From Ectorhizobium quercum (GTDB lineage: Bacteria > Pseudomonadota > Alphaproteobacteria > Rhizobiales > Rhizobiaceae), in contig NZ_JANFPI010000007.1 in assembly GCF_026552795.1 (NCBI RefSeq), positions 1-64,000 of the forward strand: DNA of 64,000 bases, read 5' to 3'. The notes beneath the pieces were generated by a model, which was not told the origin of the DNA, made no database searches, and was given only the letters and a program-made list of their open reading frames with translations. Positions 47,550 through 56,513 of this stretch are shown piece by piece. Numbering within the stretch: the first letter of the stretch is position 1; each line of letters begins with the position of its first letter. The translations under genes were made by a program, and so were the position numbers.

Positions 47550-47936
47550 TCAGAGAAATCCGAGGACATAGCCGAGCGGCAGCGCGGCAAGCACGATCTG
47601 CACAACCAGAAGGGGATAATTCAACGGATTTCGTCCCCGGTCGGACATGAGCGACAGGATACGTCCGAAGGCGGCCAGCGCGAAGCCGGCCCCCAGCGCC
47701 ATATAGATCCAGTCCTGCGCGAGCAGGATCGCCGACAGCCCGATGCCGGCATAAAAGCCGCCGAGCGAGGAGCGGGCCTCCGCGATGGCGCCGGGCCGGT
47801 GTTCCATAGAGCCCAGGCCGAAAAAGCGGAAGGTGAGGCCCGGCGCGAACATCATGAAAAGACCGGCAAGCGCGGTGAAGGCGGCGGAAGAGAAGGCAAG
47901 CAGTTCGCCCGTCTCGGTCGGCAGATAGAATTCCAT
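47550..47936 (-). CDS. DUF4345-like four-helix membrane protein
   Basis: A 128-residue protein from ATG 47936 (GGAG upstream); an extended reading to 47987 is unsupported. Four hydrophobic segments: about 10-32, 51-68, 72-90 and 103-123. The ARSSLGGFYAGIGLSAILLA segment and closing LAALPLGYVLGFL resemble DUF4345 proteins. Function unknown. Convergent position relative to none; it lies between the atp operon and priA on the same strand. Confidence 0.8.
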   Translation of the reverse strand: MEFYLPTETGELLAFSSAAFTALAGLFMMFAPGLTFRFFGLGSMEHRPGAIAEARSSLGGFYAGIGLSAILLAQDWIYMALGAGFALAAFGRILSLMSDRGRNPLNYPLLVVQIVLAALPLGYVLGFL

Positions 47937-48076
47937 GTCAGGCTCCGGCAAATCAGAAAACGCGGCCCTTATCGCACGAAGACCCATGCGGGAAAACGGC
48001 TGTTTTCAAACGAGAGCCATGCGCGTTTGCCGCGTCTTCCGCCACAGGCCCGGAAGGATTTTTCGCAGGCGGCCGT

Positions 48077-50293
48077 CTACAGGAAGCTCTGCGGATCGAC
48101 ATCCACCTGCACATGAACGGAACCGCGCACCTTCGGTCCGTTCACGATCGTCCTGCGCAGAAAATCCTGCATGTCGCTGCCGCGCTGGCCGTGAACCAGC
48201 AGGCGGAACCTGTGGCGTCCGCGCACCAGCGCCAGCGGCGCCTCCGCCGGCCCGAGCACCGCGATGCCGGACACGGCCGGCGCGGCGGCCCGGAGCCCGC
48301 GGGCGTGGGTTTCCGCGTCGGCGCGCGTATCTGCCGAGACGATCAGCGAGGCCAGCCGCCCGAACGGGGGAAGGAGCGCCCTTTCCCGCTCCAGGATCTC
48401 GCGGTCGTAGAAGGCGTCGCGGTCTCCGGACGCAATCGCCTGCATGACCGGATGCGCCGGCTGGTACGTCTGGATCAGCCCGTGGCTCTTCAGGCCGGAA
48501 CGCCCGGCACGGCCCGTCACCTGGGCGAGAAGCTGGAAGGTCCGCTCGGCAGCGCGCGGATCGCCGTTGGCCAGCCCCAGATCGGCATCGACGATGCCGA
48601 CGAGCGTCATCATGGGAAAGTTGTGCCCCTTGGCGACGAGCTGGGTGCCGACGACGATATCCGCCTCGCCCTTGGCGATGGCTTCCAGTTCCAGCCGCAA
48701 CCGCCGGACGCCGCCGGCCATGTCGGAGGAAAGAACGATGGTCCGCGCCTCGGGAAAATGCCGCTCCACCTCCTCGGCAATGCGCTCGACGCCCGGCCCG
48801 CAGGCCGCCAGATGGTCGAGCGTGCCGCATTCCGGGCAGGCATGCGGCGTCGGTTCCGCATAGCCGCACTGATGGCACTGGATCTGGCCGCGAAAGCGAT
48901 GCTCCACCAGCCAGCTCGAGCATTGCGGGCACTGGAAGCGATGGCCGCAGACCCGGCAGAGCGTCAGCGGCGCATAGCCCCGGCGATTGAGGAAGAGCAG
49001 CGATTGCTCGCCTTTTTCGAGGGTCTTCTTCATGCCGCGCAGGAGAAGCGGCGAGAGGAAGCCGCCCCGTTCCGGCGGATGGCGACGCATGTCGACGAGA
49101 TGCAGGTCGGGCAACGCCGCATCGCCAAAGCGGGTCGGCATGTGGATGAGGGTGTAGCGCCCGGAGCGGGCATTCACCTGGCTTTCGACGGAGGGCGTCG
49201 CCGAAACGAGGGCCACCGGAAAATCGCCGATCCGCCCGCGCACGACAGCCATGTCCCGCGCATTGTAGAAGACGCGATCCTCCTGCTTGTAGGCGGGATC
49301 GTGCTCCTCGTCGACCACGATCAGCCCAAGCTCCTCGAAGGGCAGGAAAAGGGCCGAGCGCGCACCGGCGACCACCCGGACCTCGCCGGTCGTCACCTGC
49401 CGCCAGACTTTCTCGCGCATTCTCGGCGACAGGTCGGAATGCCATTCGGCCGGCCTGGAGCCGAAACGGTCCTGAAAGCGTTCGAGGAAGCTTGCCGTCA
49501 GGGCAATTTCCGGCAAGAGGATCAGAACCTGCTTGCCGCGCCGGAGCGTCTCGGCGATGGCTTCGAAATAGACCTCCGTCTTGCCGGACCCGGTCACGCC
49601 GTCGATCAGCGTCACCGAAAAACCGTCGCGGGCTGCCGTGCGCAGCTCTTCCGCCGCATCCGCCTGCGGCCCGTCCAGCCGCCCTTGCGTATAATCCGGA
49701 TCGGGCCGCGCGACGACCGGCGGCGGCGCCATGAAGACGGTTTCCAGTGCCCCGGCCTTCAGAAGCCCGTCGACGACGCTGGCCGAAACACCCGCCGCAT
49801 GGGCAAGCCCGCTTTTCGTCCATGCGAGGCCCTCGCCGGCCAGTTCCATCACCCGCAGCCGGGCGGGCGTCAGCCGCTCCGGCCGGCCCTGCCCCAGCCG
49901 CACGCCCTCGATCATCGGCTCGGGATCGAAGGCGGCCGGCGCGCGCAGCGCCATGCGCGCCACCAGGCCCGGCGGTGACAGCGTATAGGCCGATACCCAG
50001 TCGATGAAGGCGCGCATCTCCTTCGTCAGCGGCGGGCAGTCGAACACCTTGACGATCGGGCGGATCTTCTTCGGATCGACCCCGTCGGACGGCCCGTCCC
50101 AGACGGCGCCGATCACCTGACGGGGCCCGAGCGGCACCTGCACCACCGAGCCCGGCTCGACCGCCATGCCCTCCGGCACGGCGTAGCTGTAGGGTCCCGG
50201 CGCCGGCAGGGGCACCAGAACCGGAACGGAACGGCCGGGCTTCGGCATGGCGGGCAGGTCGCCGAAAAGAGAAGCGAGCGAATCTTGCGTCAT
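48077..50293 (-). CDS. priA: Primosomal protein N' (replication restart helicase PriA)
   Basis: A 738-residue superfamily 2 helicase. Walker A is GVTGSGKT at 232-239, DEEHD is the Walker B box, and the zinc-binding cysteines are in CRVCGHRFQCPQC and CHQCGYAEPTPHACPECG. The VSATPS and QVTGRAGR motifs (III and VI) are present. PriA reloads the replisome at stalled forks. The 3' DNA-binding N-terminal domain is present (PYSYAVPEGM...VQVPLGPRQVIGAVW). Start ATG at 50293. Confidence 0.97.
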   Translation of the reverse strand: MTQDSLASLFGDLPAMPKPGRSVPVLVPLPAPGPYSYAVPEGMAVEPGSVVQVPLGPRQVIGAVWDGPSDGVDPKKIRPIVKVFDCPPLTKEMRAFIDWVSAYTLSPPGLVARMALRAPAAFDPEPMIEGVRLGQGRPERLTPARLRVMELAGEGLAWTKSGLAHAAGVSASVVDGLLKAGALETVFMAPPPVVARPDPDYTQGRLDGPQADAAEELRTAARDGFSVTLIDGVTGSGKTEVYFEAIAETLRRGKQVLILLPEIALTASFLERFQDRFGSRPAEWHSDLSPRMREKVWRQVTTGEVRVVAGARSALFLPFEELGLIVVDEEHDPAYKQEDRVFYNARDMAVVRGRIGDFPVALVSATPSVESQVNARSGRYTLIHMPTRFGDAALPDLHLVDMRRHPPERGGFLSPLLLRGMKKTLEKGEQSLLFLNRRGYAPLTLCRVCGHRFQCPQCSSWLVEHRFRGQIQCHQCGYAEPTPHACPECGTLDHLAACGPGVERIAEEVERHFPEARTIVLSSDMAGGVRRLRLELEAIAKGEADIVVGTQLVAKGHNFPMMTLVGIVDADLGLANGDPRAAERTFQLLAQVTGRAGRSGLKSHGLIQTYQPAHPVMQAIASGDRDAFYDREILERERALLPPFGRLASLIVSADTRADAETHARGLRAAAPAVSGIAVLGPAEAPLALVRGRHRFRLLVHGQRGSDMQDFLRRTIVNGPKVRGSVHVQVDVDPQSFL

Positions 50294-50348
50294 CGGCGCG
50301 ACATTGCCCCCGCGCCGCCGAAATGGAAACCCGCAAAGCGGAAAACCC

Positions 50349-51491
50349 TCACGCCTCGTCGTCTCCGTCTGCCATCGCGCCCGTCAGCCGCATGCCTTCG
50401 ATCCAGGTCGCACCGTCCTGCCGGACGACCCGCAGCGGTCTCGGCCCGCAGCGCAGCCGCACCGCCTCGGCCAGACGCTCGGAATGGGTAACGATCCAGA
50501 TCTGGCTTTTCTCGGAAGCCTTGGCGATCAATCCGGCCAGCGGCTCGATCATATCCGGATGCAGGCTCGATTCCGGCTCGTTGAGCGCGATCAGCGGCGG
50601 TGCGCGGTAGGACAGAAGCGCCCCCGCCAGCGCCAGAAAGCGCAACTGCCCGTCGGAAAGCTCGCGCGCGGTAAAAATCCGCCTCGGAAATTCCGGGAGG
50701 GAAAGGCCGAACGACGCTTCGGTCTCCGGTTCCGAAATGTCGAGCCGGGCGCCACCGAGCGCGACAGCAATCGCCTCGTCCAGCTCCACGGTGTCCTCGC
50801 GCGTCACCGAAAGCGTCGCGAACACGGCGGCGAGATTGGCGCCGTCCTCGTCGAGAAGCGGCGCGGTGACGGCAAGGCAGGGATGGCGGAGCGGCGAGGC
50901 CGCATCCGTGCGGAAGCCGTGGAAGAAACGCCACTGGTCGACGAAACGGCAGAAGGCGGAAATCTCCGGCGCCGTGCCCTCATGCGCCAGAACCGAGATG
51001 GCCGTTTCCGAAGTCAGAAGGCTTTCGCCGAAGGCCGCCATGCGCCCGCGTCCGTCGCGCAGGAAGATGCCGGGCCCCTGCCGCTTCATCATCTCGACCG
51101 GACCCCGGCCCGTATCGACGCGGAAGGACTCGGCCTTGACCTGCGGCTCGTACATGAAGCCGGCCGCCGCGTTCGGCGGGCGCAGGCCGGCCTCGATCCG
51201 ATAGTCGAAGGAAAGGCCGTTCGTTTCGTCCTCCACCTCCACGGTGAAGACGATGCGGGCCTGTTCGTGGTTGCGGCGCGGTCCGGCCCACAGCGCCTGC
51301 ATCATCCCGCCCTCGGCGGCGATTTCCCGCGCGAACGTGCCGCGCACCGCCGCCTGAACCAGTTGCAGCGCCCGGTAAAGATTGGACTTGCCGACGCCGT
51401 TCGCGCCGATGAACAGATTGACGCCGCCAAGTTCCATGCGGATGGCGCGCAGGGATCGATACTGGCGGGCGGACAACGCGGCAAGCTGCAT
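50349..51491 (-). CDS. RecF/OLD-like AAA ATPase
   Basis: A 380-residue ABC/SMC-class ATPase without a coiled coil long enough for SMC. Walker A is GANGVGKS at 29-36, the signature-like ELSDGQLRFLALAGALLS is near 275-292, Walker B is LIALNEPESSLHPD, and the H-loop follows in IWIVTHSERLAEA. No TOPRIM nuclease domain is present, so it is not a full OLD nuclease. It could act in DNA repair or be a defence-type ATPase; the neighbours (priA, xerC) make DNA metabolism plausible. A purine-rich site precedes the ATG. Confidence 0.87.
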   Translation of the reverse strand: MQLAALSARQYRSLRAIRMELGGVNLFIGANGVGKSNLYRALQLVQAAVRGTFAREIAAEGGMMQALWAGPRRNHEQARIVFTVEVEDETNGLSFDYRIEAGLRPPNAAAGFMYEPQVKAESFRVDTGRGPVEMMKRQGPGIFLRDGRGRMAAFGESLLTSETAISVLAHEGTAPEISAFCRFVDQWRFFHGFRTDAASPLRHPCLAVTAPLLDEDGANLAAVFATLSVTREDTVELDEAIAVALGGARLDISEPETEASFGLSLPEFPRRIFTARELSDGQLRFLALAGALLSYRAPPLIALNEPESSLHPDMIEPLAGLIAKASEKSQIWIVTHSERLAEAVRLRCGPRPLRVVRQDGATWIEGMRLTGAMADGDDEA

Positions 51492-51552
51492 GTGGAACTC
51501 CTGTGCGAAAGAGACTTCGTTAGCAATTTGCTAACGCCGCGTCGAGCAATGT

Positions 51553-51713
51553 AGGGTCAGGACCTGTTCAATTGCGCATTCTGCGTGGCGGATTTCGTGT
51601 TCGGTCAGGAGATCCAGGAAATGACAAACATTTTCAAATCTTTACGACGACGCCCGGCCGCGAACCCCCCATCGCCCTGCGGGTTCGATCACAATTGAAC
51701 AGGCCCTGACCCT
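51553..51713. repeat. 161-bp terminal-inverted-repeat element, short copy
   Basis: Terminal inverted repeats 51553-51574 and 51692-51713 match at 21 of 22 positions (AGGGTCAGG...GTTCAATTG). The interior reads like the reverse complement of the element at 22185-22451: the GCGGATTTCGTGT, GGAAATG, ATTTTCAAATCTT and ACGACGACGCCCGG blocks recur in order. The second hairpin arm is missing apart from a CGGGTTCGA remnant. It ends 26 bases before xerC and starts 61 bases upstream of the ATPase start codon, so it lies in both promoter regions. Confidence 0.85.
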
Positions 51714-51739
51714 CGGCTCACACCCGGCAGGAATGAACC

Positions 51740-52675
51740 ATGACCGAAATCCTGATCATCGCCGCCCCCGACCTGATCGCCGAACGGCAGGCATGGCTCG
51801 CCAGTCTGGCGGGAGAGCGCCGCCTGGCCCGCCTGACGCTCGAGGCCTACGAGCGCGACACGCGGCAGTTCCTGCAATTCCTGACCGGCCATCTCGGCGG
51901 CCCGGCGCGGATCGAGGATATCCACACGCTCAGGCCTGCCGACCTGCGCGCCTTCCTCGCCGCACGCCGCCGCGACGGTGCCGGAGCCCGCTCGCTCGGC
52001 CGGCATCTGGCCGGCATTCGCTCCCTCCTGCGTTTTCTCGAACGCAAGGGCCTCGTCAATGCCGCCGGCGCCGGCGCGATCCGTTCGCCGAAACAGCCGA
52101 AATCGCTGCCCAAGCCGCTTTTGCCCGAACAGGCGATCGGCCTCATCGAAACCGGGGCCGCGTTGCAGGAGGAGGCATGGATCGGCACGCGCGACGCCGC
52201 CGTGCTGTCGCTCCTTTACGGATGCGGCCTGCGTATCTCCGAGGCGCTCGGGCTGACGCCGGACGACCTGCCGGAGGAAACGACCATGCTGCGCATCACC
52301 GGCAAGGGCGGCAAGACGCGGCTCGTTCCGTTGCTTCCCGTCGTCCTGCAAGCCGTGCGGCAGTACCAGTCGCTCTGCCCCTTCCCGCTTGCCGCCGATC
52401 AGCCGCTCTTCCGCGGCGCCCGTGGCGGGCCGCTCCAGCCGGCGATCATCCAGCAGCAGGTGCGCAGGCTGCGCGGCGCGCTCGGCCTGCCCGACACCGC
52501 CACGCCGCACGCGCTGCGCCATTCCTTCGCCACGCATCTTCTGTCGGGCGGCGGCGACCTGCGCACCATTCAGGAACTGCTCGGCCATGCCAGCCTGTCG
52601 ACGACGCAGGTCTATACCGGCGTCGACTCCGCCCGGCTGCTCGACATCTACGACCGCGCCCATCCCCGCGCATGA
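51740..52675 (+). CDS. xerC: Site-specific tyrosine recombinase XerC
   Basis: A 311-residue tyrosine recombinase, the XerD partner in dimer resolution. Catalytic residues: Arg165 (GLRISEAL), Lys189 (ITGKGGKTR), His257 and Arg260 (TPHALRHSFATHLL), His283 (LLGHASLSTTQ) and Tyr292 (VYTGVD). The N-terminal SAM-like domain spans about 14-105. The start ATG 51740 is 26 bases after the repeat element, so the promoter may lie within the repeat. Confidence 0.95.
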   Translation: MTEILIIAAPDLIAERQAWLASLAGERRLARLTLEAYERDTRQFLQFLTGHLGGPARIEDIHTLRPADLRAFLAARRRDGAGARSLGRHLAGIRSLLRFLERKGLVNAAGAGAIRSPKQPKSLPKPLLPEQAIGLIETGAALQEEAWIGTRDAAVLSLLYGCGLRISEALGLTPDDLPEETTMLRITGKGGKTRLVPLLPVVLQAVRQYQSLCPFPLAADQPLFRGARGGPLQPAIIQQQVRRLRGALGLPDTATPHALRHSFATHLLSGGGDLRTIQELLGHASLSTTQVYTGVDSARLLDIYDRAHPRA

Positions 52676-52741
52676 TTCCTTAACCATGTCCGTTAAACCG
52701 ATCCGAGTGTTCCACCGCTAGGGTCGGGAGGGATAATTCGA

Positions 52742-53842
52742 TTGAACCGGAAAGCCATGATGCCCCCGAAATCCGAAGCCGCCGCAATCGCCGTGGCGGA
52801 TCGCCTGTCCCGCCCGCTGCTGCACCTCGCGGCCCTCCTGCCGCTTTTGCTGCTGGCCCTGCTGGTCGCGGCGCTCGCCGCAGCCTCGTCCGTCCGCGCC
52901 GAGGATGGCGACGCCTGCAATGGCAAAAGCCTCCTGCCGGAATTTCAGGCCCGGGACCCCGCTCTCTATGGCCGGATTCTCGACGAGGCGGAACGGATTC
53001 CGAACGGCAAGGCGATTTTCTGGAAGATCGAAAAGGTCGGCCTGCCGCCATCCTGGCTGCTCGGCACCATGCATGTCGCCGATCCGCGTGTGACGGCCCT
53101 GCCGGAAGCGGCACGCGCGCCCTATGAGGCTGCCGCGACCGTGGTCATCGAAACCACCGACGTTCTGGACCACGGCAAGGCGGCGGCCGCCATGCTCGCG
53201 CGCCCGGACCTGACCATGCTCGCCGACGGCAAGACCATCGAAAGCCTGCTGGACGCGAAAGACACCGCGGCGCTCGAAGCCGGTCTCAAAGCCCGCGGCA
53301 TTCCCATGATCGCCGTCGCCCGCATGCAGCCCTGGCTGATCGCCAGCTTCGTGGCCTTGCCGACGTGTGAGCTTGCCCGCAAGCAATCCAGCCAGGCCAT
53401 TCTCGACAAGAAGCTCGCCGTCGATGCGCAAGCCGCCGGCCGTGAGGTTCTCGGTCTCGAAACCATGATCGAACAGTTTACCGCTATGGCCGCGCTGCCG
53501 GCGGAGTTTCACCTGAAAGGCCTGATCGAGACGCTGGCCCTCGGCGACAGGATGGAAGACGTCTTCGAAACCATGACCGAGCTTTATCTCGACGGCAGGA
53601 CCGGCGAGATCATGCCGATGCTGAAGGCCGCGATACCCGGCATGGAGGGCGCGGGCGAAGGCTACGCCGCTTTCGAGGAGCGGCTGATCCGCGACCGCAA
53701 CCATGTCATGGCCGACCGCGCGGCTCCCATCCTGGAAAAAGGCAATGTCTTCATCGCCGTCGGCGCGCTGCACCTGCCGGGAGAGGACGGCGTCGTCGCC
53801 CTTCTGGAAAAGAAGGGCTTCACCCTGACGCCGGCGCACTGA
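52742..53842 (+). CDS. TraB/GumN-family exported protein
   Basis: A 366-residue protein from TTG 52742, which has GGGAGGG eight bases upstream; in-frame ATGs at 52757 and 52760 are alternatives. A hydrophobic segment at about 26-47 is a signal or anchor. The TraB/GumN/PrgY hallmarks are present: LLGTMHVADPRV near residue 101 and the C-terminal VFIAVGALHLPGEDGVVALLEKKGF. These contain the GxxH pairs proposed as a metal-dependent peptidase site. Function in rhizobia is not established. Its 3' end overlaps the convergent DUF2867 gene by 23 bases. Confidence 0.88.
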   Translation: MNRKAMMPPKSEAAAIAVADRLSRPLLHLAALLPLLLLALLVAALAAASSVRAEDGDACNGKSLLPEFQARDPALYGRILDEAERIPNGKAIFWKIEKVGLPPSWLLGTMHVADPRVTALPEAARAPYEAAATVVIETTDVLDHGKAAAAMLARPDLTMLADGKTIESLLDAKDTAALEAGLKARGIPMIAVARMQPWLIASFVALPTCELARKQSSQAILDKKLAVDAQAAGREVLGLETMIEQFTAMAALPAEFHLKGLIETLALGDRMEDVFETMTELYLDGRTGEIMPMLKAAIPGMEGAGEGYAAFEERLIRDRNHVMADRAAPILEKGNVFIAVGALHLPGEDGVVALLEKKGFTLTPAH

Positions 53843-54323
53843 GCGAAGGCGCCCCCGCCGCCAGCCGGGCCAGCGCGCTTGTCACGATCAGCCTGTGGAA
53901 CGGCGTGACGGCGGCGATATAGAACCGGCCGAAAAGATTGTGCCGGTCGACCAGCGTCGTCACGGAAACCCTGCTTCCGCCCGCGCTTTCCAACACAACA
54001 TCGATGACGATGCGGAAATCGAGATGCCTGTCGTTAAAGCCGAGGACGACCTGATCGTCCCGTTCGGAAACGACGGGAAAGCCGCCGATCTGCCCTTCCG
54101 CCCCGGCGGCGACCCCCGCCGTCTTCAGACCGAACAGCGCGACGATGCGGTTGCGCAGCGTCATCAGCAGGCGCACCCACGCCGGAGAATTGCCCAGCAT
54201 GCGATGCGCGGCCTGCAATGCCGTCGGCCTGCCATGCGGCAGAACCAGCGTCCACCCGTCGGCCCAGTCGGCACCGGCGAGCGCGGCATGCGGAAGCGTG
54301 ACGGATTCGCCGAAAACGGTCAT
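53820..54323 (-). CDS. DUF2867 domain-containing protein
   Basis: A 167-residue protein with a START/polyketide-cyclase-like pattern: ADWADGWTLVLP, SPAWVRLLMTLRNRIVALFGLKT, FPVVSERDDQVVLGFNDRHLDFRIVIDV and TTLVDRHNLFGRFYIAAVTPFHRLIVTSAL. These match DUF2867. A hydrophobic binding role is plausible from the fold only. Convergent, 23-base overlap with the TraB/GumN gene. Confidence 0.85.
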   Translation of the reverse strand: MTVFGESVTLPHAALAGADWADGWTLVLPHGRPTALQAAHRMLGNSPAWVRLLMTLRNRIVALFGLKTAGVAAGAEGQIGGFPVVSERDDQVVLGFNDRHLDFRIVIDVVLESAGGSRVSVTTLVDRHNLFGRFYIAAVTPFHRLIVTSALARLAAGAPSLSAPASG

Positions 54324-54355
54324 GTCCGCCTCCGCTCCTCTTGCCGCGCATTCAA

Positions 54356-54388
54356 TGGAAAACCGCGCCCCGTCGGGCAGGGCGCGGT
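54356..54388 (-). terminator. Intrinsic terminator after lpdA (end of the TCA operon)
   Basis: ACCGCGCCC (54362-54370) pairs perfectly with GGGCGCGGT (54380-54388); on the minus strand the stem is followed by TTTTCC. It lies 24 bases after the lpdA stop. Confidence 0.8.
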
Positions 54389-54411
54389 CCGGTCATCGTA
54401 ACGATGCGGTC

Positions 54412-55818
54412 TTACATATGAATGGGCTTGAAGAAGGTGGCGAGCGCCGCTTCCTTCACCGCTTCGGACATGGTCGGATGCGCGTGGCAGGTGCGGGCCA
54501 GATCCTCGGACGAACCGCCGAACTCCATCAGCACGGCTGCCTCGTGGATCATCTCGCCGGCGCCGAAGCCAAGGATGTGGACGCCGAGAACGCGATCCGT
54601 TTCCTTGTCGGCCAGAATCTTGACCAGACCGTCCGTCACTTCCATCGCGCGGGCGCGGCCGTTGGCGGTGAACGGGAACTTGCCGACCTTGTAGGCGACG
54701 CCCGCCGCCTTCAGCTCTTCCTCGGTCTTGCCGACGGAGGCCACTTCCGGCTGCGTGTAGACGACGCCCGGAATGACCTCGTAGTTCACATGGCCGTGCT
54801 GGCCTGCGAGGATTTCGGCAAGCGCCACGCCTTCGTCTTCAGCCTTGTGGGCGAGCATCGGCCCCTTCACCACGTCGCCGATGGCGTAGATGCCCGGCAC
54901 GTTGGTCTGGAAATGGCCGTCGATCTCGACACGGCCGCGATCGTCGAGTGCGACGCCGGCAGCCTCGAGGCCGAGACCTTCAGTATAGGGCCTGCGGCCG
55001 GTGGAAACGAGCACGATCTCGGCTTCCAGCGTCTGGGCTTCGCCGCCGGCAACCGGCTCGAACGTCACCTTCGCGCCCTTGGCCGTCTTCTCAACGCCCG
55101 TGACCTTGGCCGACAGGTTGAATTCGAGGCCCTGCTTGGCGAGCAGGCGCTGGGCCTGCTTGGAGATTTCGCCGTCCATGCCGCCGAGGATCTTGTCGAG
55201 ATACTCGATGACCGTGACCTTGGCGCCAAGGCGCGACCAGACCGATCCGAGTTCGAGGCCGATGACCCCGCCGCCGACCACGATCAGCGTTTCGGGAACC
55301 TTCTTCAGCGCGATGGCGCCGGTGGAGGAGACGATGACCTCCTCGTCGATCTCGACCGGAACGCCCGGAATGCCGGCGATGTCGGAGCCTGTGGCAATCA
55401 CGATGTTCTTCGTTTCGAGAACCTGCTCCCCGCCCTTGTCGTCGATCACGGCCACCTTGCCGGCGCCGAGGATCTTGCCGGTGCCCCTGAAGGCTTCGAT
55501 CTTGTTCTTCTTGAACAGGAAGGCGACGCCGTCGACATTGGCCTTCACCACGCTGTCCTTGTGGCCCATCAGCTTTTCGAGGTTGAGCACCGGTTTGCCC
55601 ACTTCGACGCCGAGCGAATCGAGGCCGTGGTTCACATGGGCGAAGGTTTCCGAAGCATGCAGCAGCGCCTTGGAGGGAATGCAGCCGACATTGAGGCACG
55701 TACCGCCATAGGTGGCGCGCTTTTCGACGACGGCGACCTTCAGGCCGAGCTGGGCCGCCTTGATCGCGGCGACGTAACCGCCCGGGCCGGAACCGATGAC
55801 AACGACATCATAAGCCAT
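54412..55818 (-). CDS. lpdA: Dihydrolipoyl dehydrogenase (E3)
   Basis: A 468-residue flavoprotein that reoxidises dihydrolipoamide of the 2-oxoglutarate dehydrogenase complex. FAD motif GSGPGGYVAA at 9-18, redox disulfide in GGTCLNVGCIPSK (Cys41, Cys46), NAD motif VGGGVIGLELGSVW, and the C-terminal active-site HAHPTMSEAVKEAAL. Last gene of the sucA-sucB unit, so it most likely serves that complex. AGGA precedes the ATG. Confidence 0.97.
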   Translation of the reverse strand: MAYDVVVIGSGPGGYVAAIKAAQLGLKVAVVEKRATYGGTCLNVGCIPSKALLHASETFAHVNHGLDSLGVEVGKPVLNLEKLMGHKDSVVKANVDGVAFLFKKNKIEAFRGTGKILGAGKVAVIDDKGGEQVLETKNIVIATGSDIAGIPGVPVEIDEEVIVSSTGAIALKKVPETLIVVGGGVIGLELGSVWSRLGAKVTVIEYLDKILGGMDGEISKQAQRLLAKQGLEFNLSAKVTGVEKTAKGAKVTFEPVAGGEAQTLEAEIVLVSTGRRPYTEGLGLEAAGVALDDRGRVEIDGHFQTNVPGIYAIGDVVKGPMLAHKAEDEGVALAEILAGQHGHVNYEVIPGVVYTQPEVASVGKTEEELKAAGVAYKVGKFPFTANGRARAMEVTDGLVKILADKETDRVLGVHILGFGAGEMIHEAAVLMEFGGSSEDLARTCHAHPTMSEAVKEAALATFFKPIHM

Positions 55819-55840
55819 TTTCTTTTCCTATTCTTCGTGA

Positions 55841-55855
55841 AGCCGCAGGGCGGCT
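55841..55855 (-). other. Small hairpin between the LysE gene and lpdA
   Basis: AGCCGC (55841-55846) pairs with GCGGCT (55850-55855) around a three-base loop in the 49-base gap before lpdA. No T tract; possibly a translation or decay control element. Confidence 0.35.
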
Positions 55856-55867
55856 CTTGTTCATTGT

Positions 55868-56503
55868 TCAGTTGGCGCGCTGGGCGGCCAGTTTCAGGCC
55901 GAGCGCGATGAAGACCAGACCGCTCGTCCGGTCGATCCACTGTCCCGCTCGCTCGAAGGCGGCACGCATTTTCGGCGTCGTGAGAAAGAAGCTGACACCG
56001 ACGAACCAGGCAATCAGGCAGGACGCCATCACCAGCCCGTAGCCGAACTTCACCCCGACGGGCGTTCCGGGCGAAACGACGGTCGAAAAGATCGACAGGA
56101 AGAAGAATACCGGCTTCGGATTGAGCGCATTGGCCGCGAAACCGAGCCCGAAGGCCTTCAGCCCCGACTGACCCTTCGCCGACGGCCCCTCGCTGACGGC
56201 CAGCGACATCTTTCCGGCCCGCAGCGACTGTACGCCGATGTAGAGCAGATAGGCCACGCCCAGCCATTTGACGATGGTGAAGAGCAGGATGGACTGCGAG
56301 ATGATCAGCCCGAGGCCTAGGATCGTATAGCTGACATGGAACATCAGGGACGTTCCGACGCCGAACGACGTGAAGATCGCCGCGCGGCGGCCATGCACCA
56401 GCGACTGGCGCATCACCATCGCCAGATCCGCGCCCGGCGAGACGATGGCGAAGGAGAAGATCGCCATCAGCGCCGCCAGTTCCATGAGATAGTTCGTCAG
56501 CAC
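55868..56503 (-). CDS. LysE-family amino acid exporter
   Basis: A 211-residue membrane protein from GTG 56503, which has GAGGG upstream; a TTG seven codons earlier overlaps the preceding gene and is less likely. Six hydrophobic segments and the LysE/RhtB pattern: FSFAIVSPGADLAMVMRQSL, VKWLGVAYLLYIGVQSLR, and FAANALNPKPVFFFLSIFS. The substrate is unknown. It lies between MAPEG and lpdA within the 2-oxoglutarate dehydrogenase operon. Confidence 0.9.
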   Translation of the reverse strand: MLTNYLMELAALMAIFSFAIVSPGADLAMVMRQSLVHGRRAAIFTSFGVGTSLMFHVSYTILGLGLIISQSILLFTIVKWLGVAYLLYIGVQSLRAGKMSLAVSEGPSAKGQSGLKAFGLGFAANALNPKPVFFFLSIFSTVVSPGTPVGVKFGYGLVMASCLIAWFVGVSFFLTTPKMRAAFERAGQWIDRTSGLVFIALGLKLAAQRAN

Positions 56504-56513
56504 GTCATGGCCC

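Noticed and set aside
52680..52696. CtrA box between xerC and the TraB/GumN gene (TTAA...TTAA)
   Set aside because: The half sites are separated by nine bases rather than seven, outside the consensus spacing.
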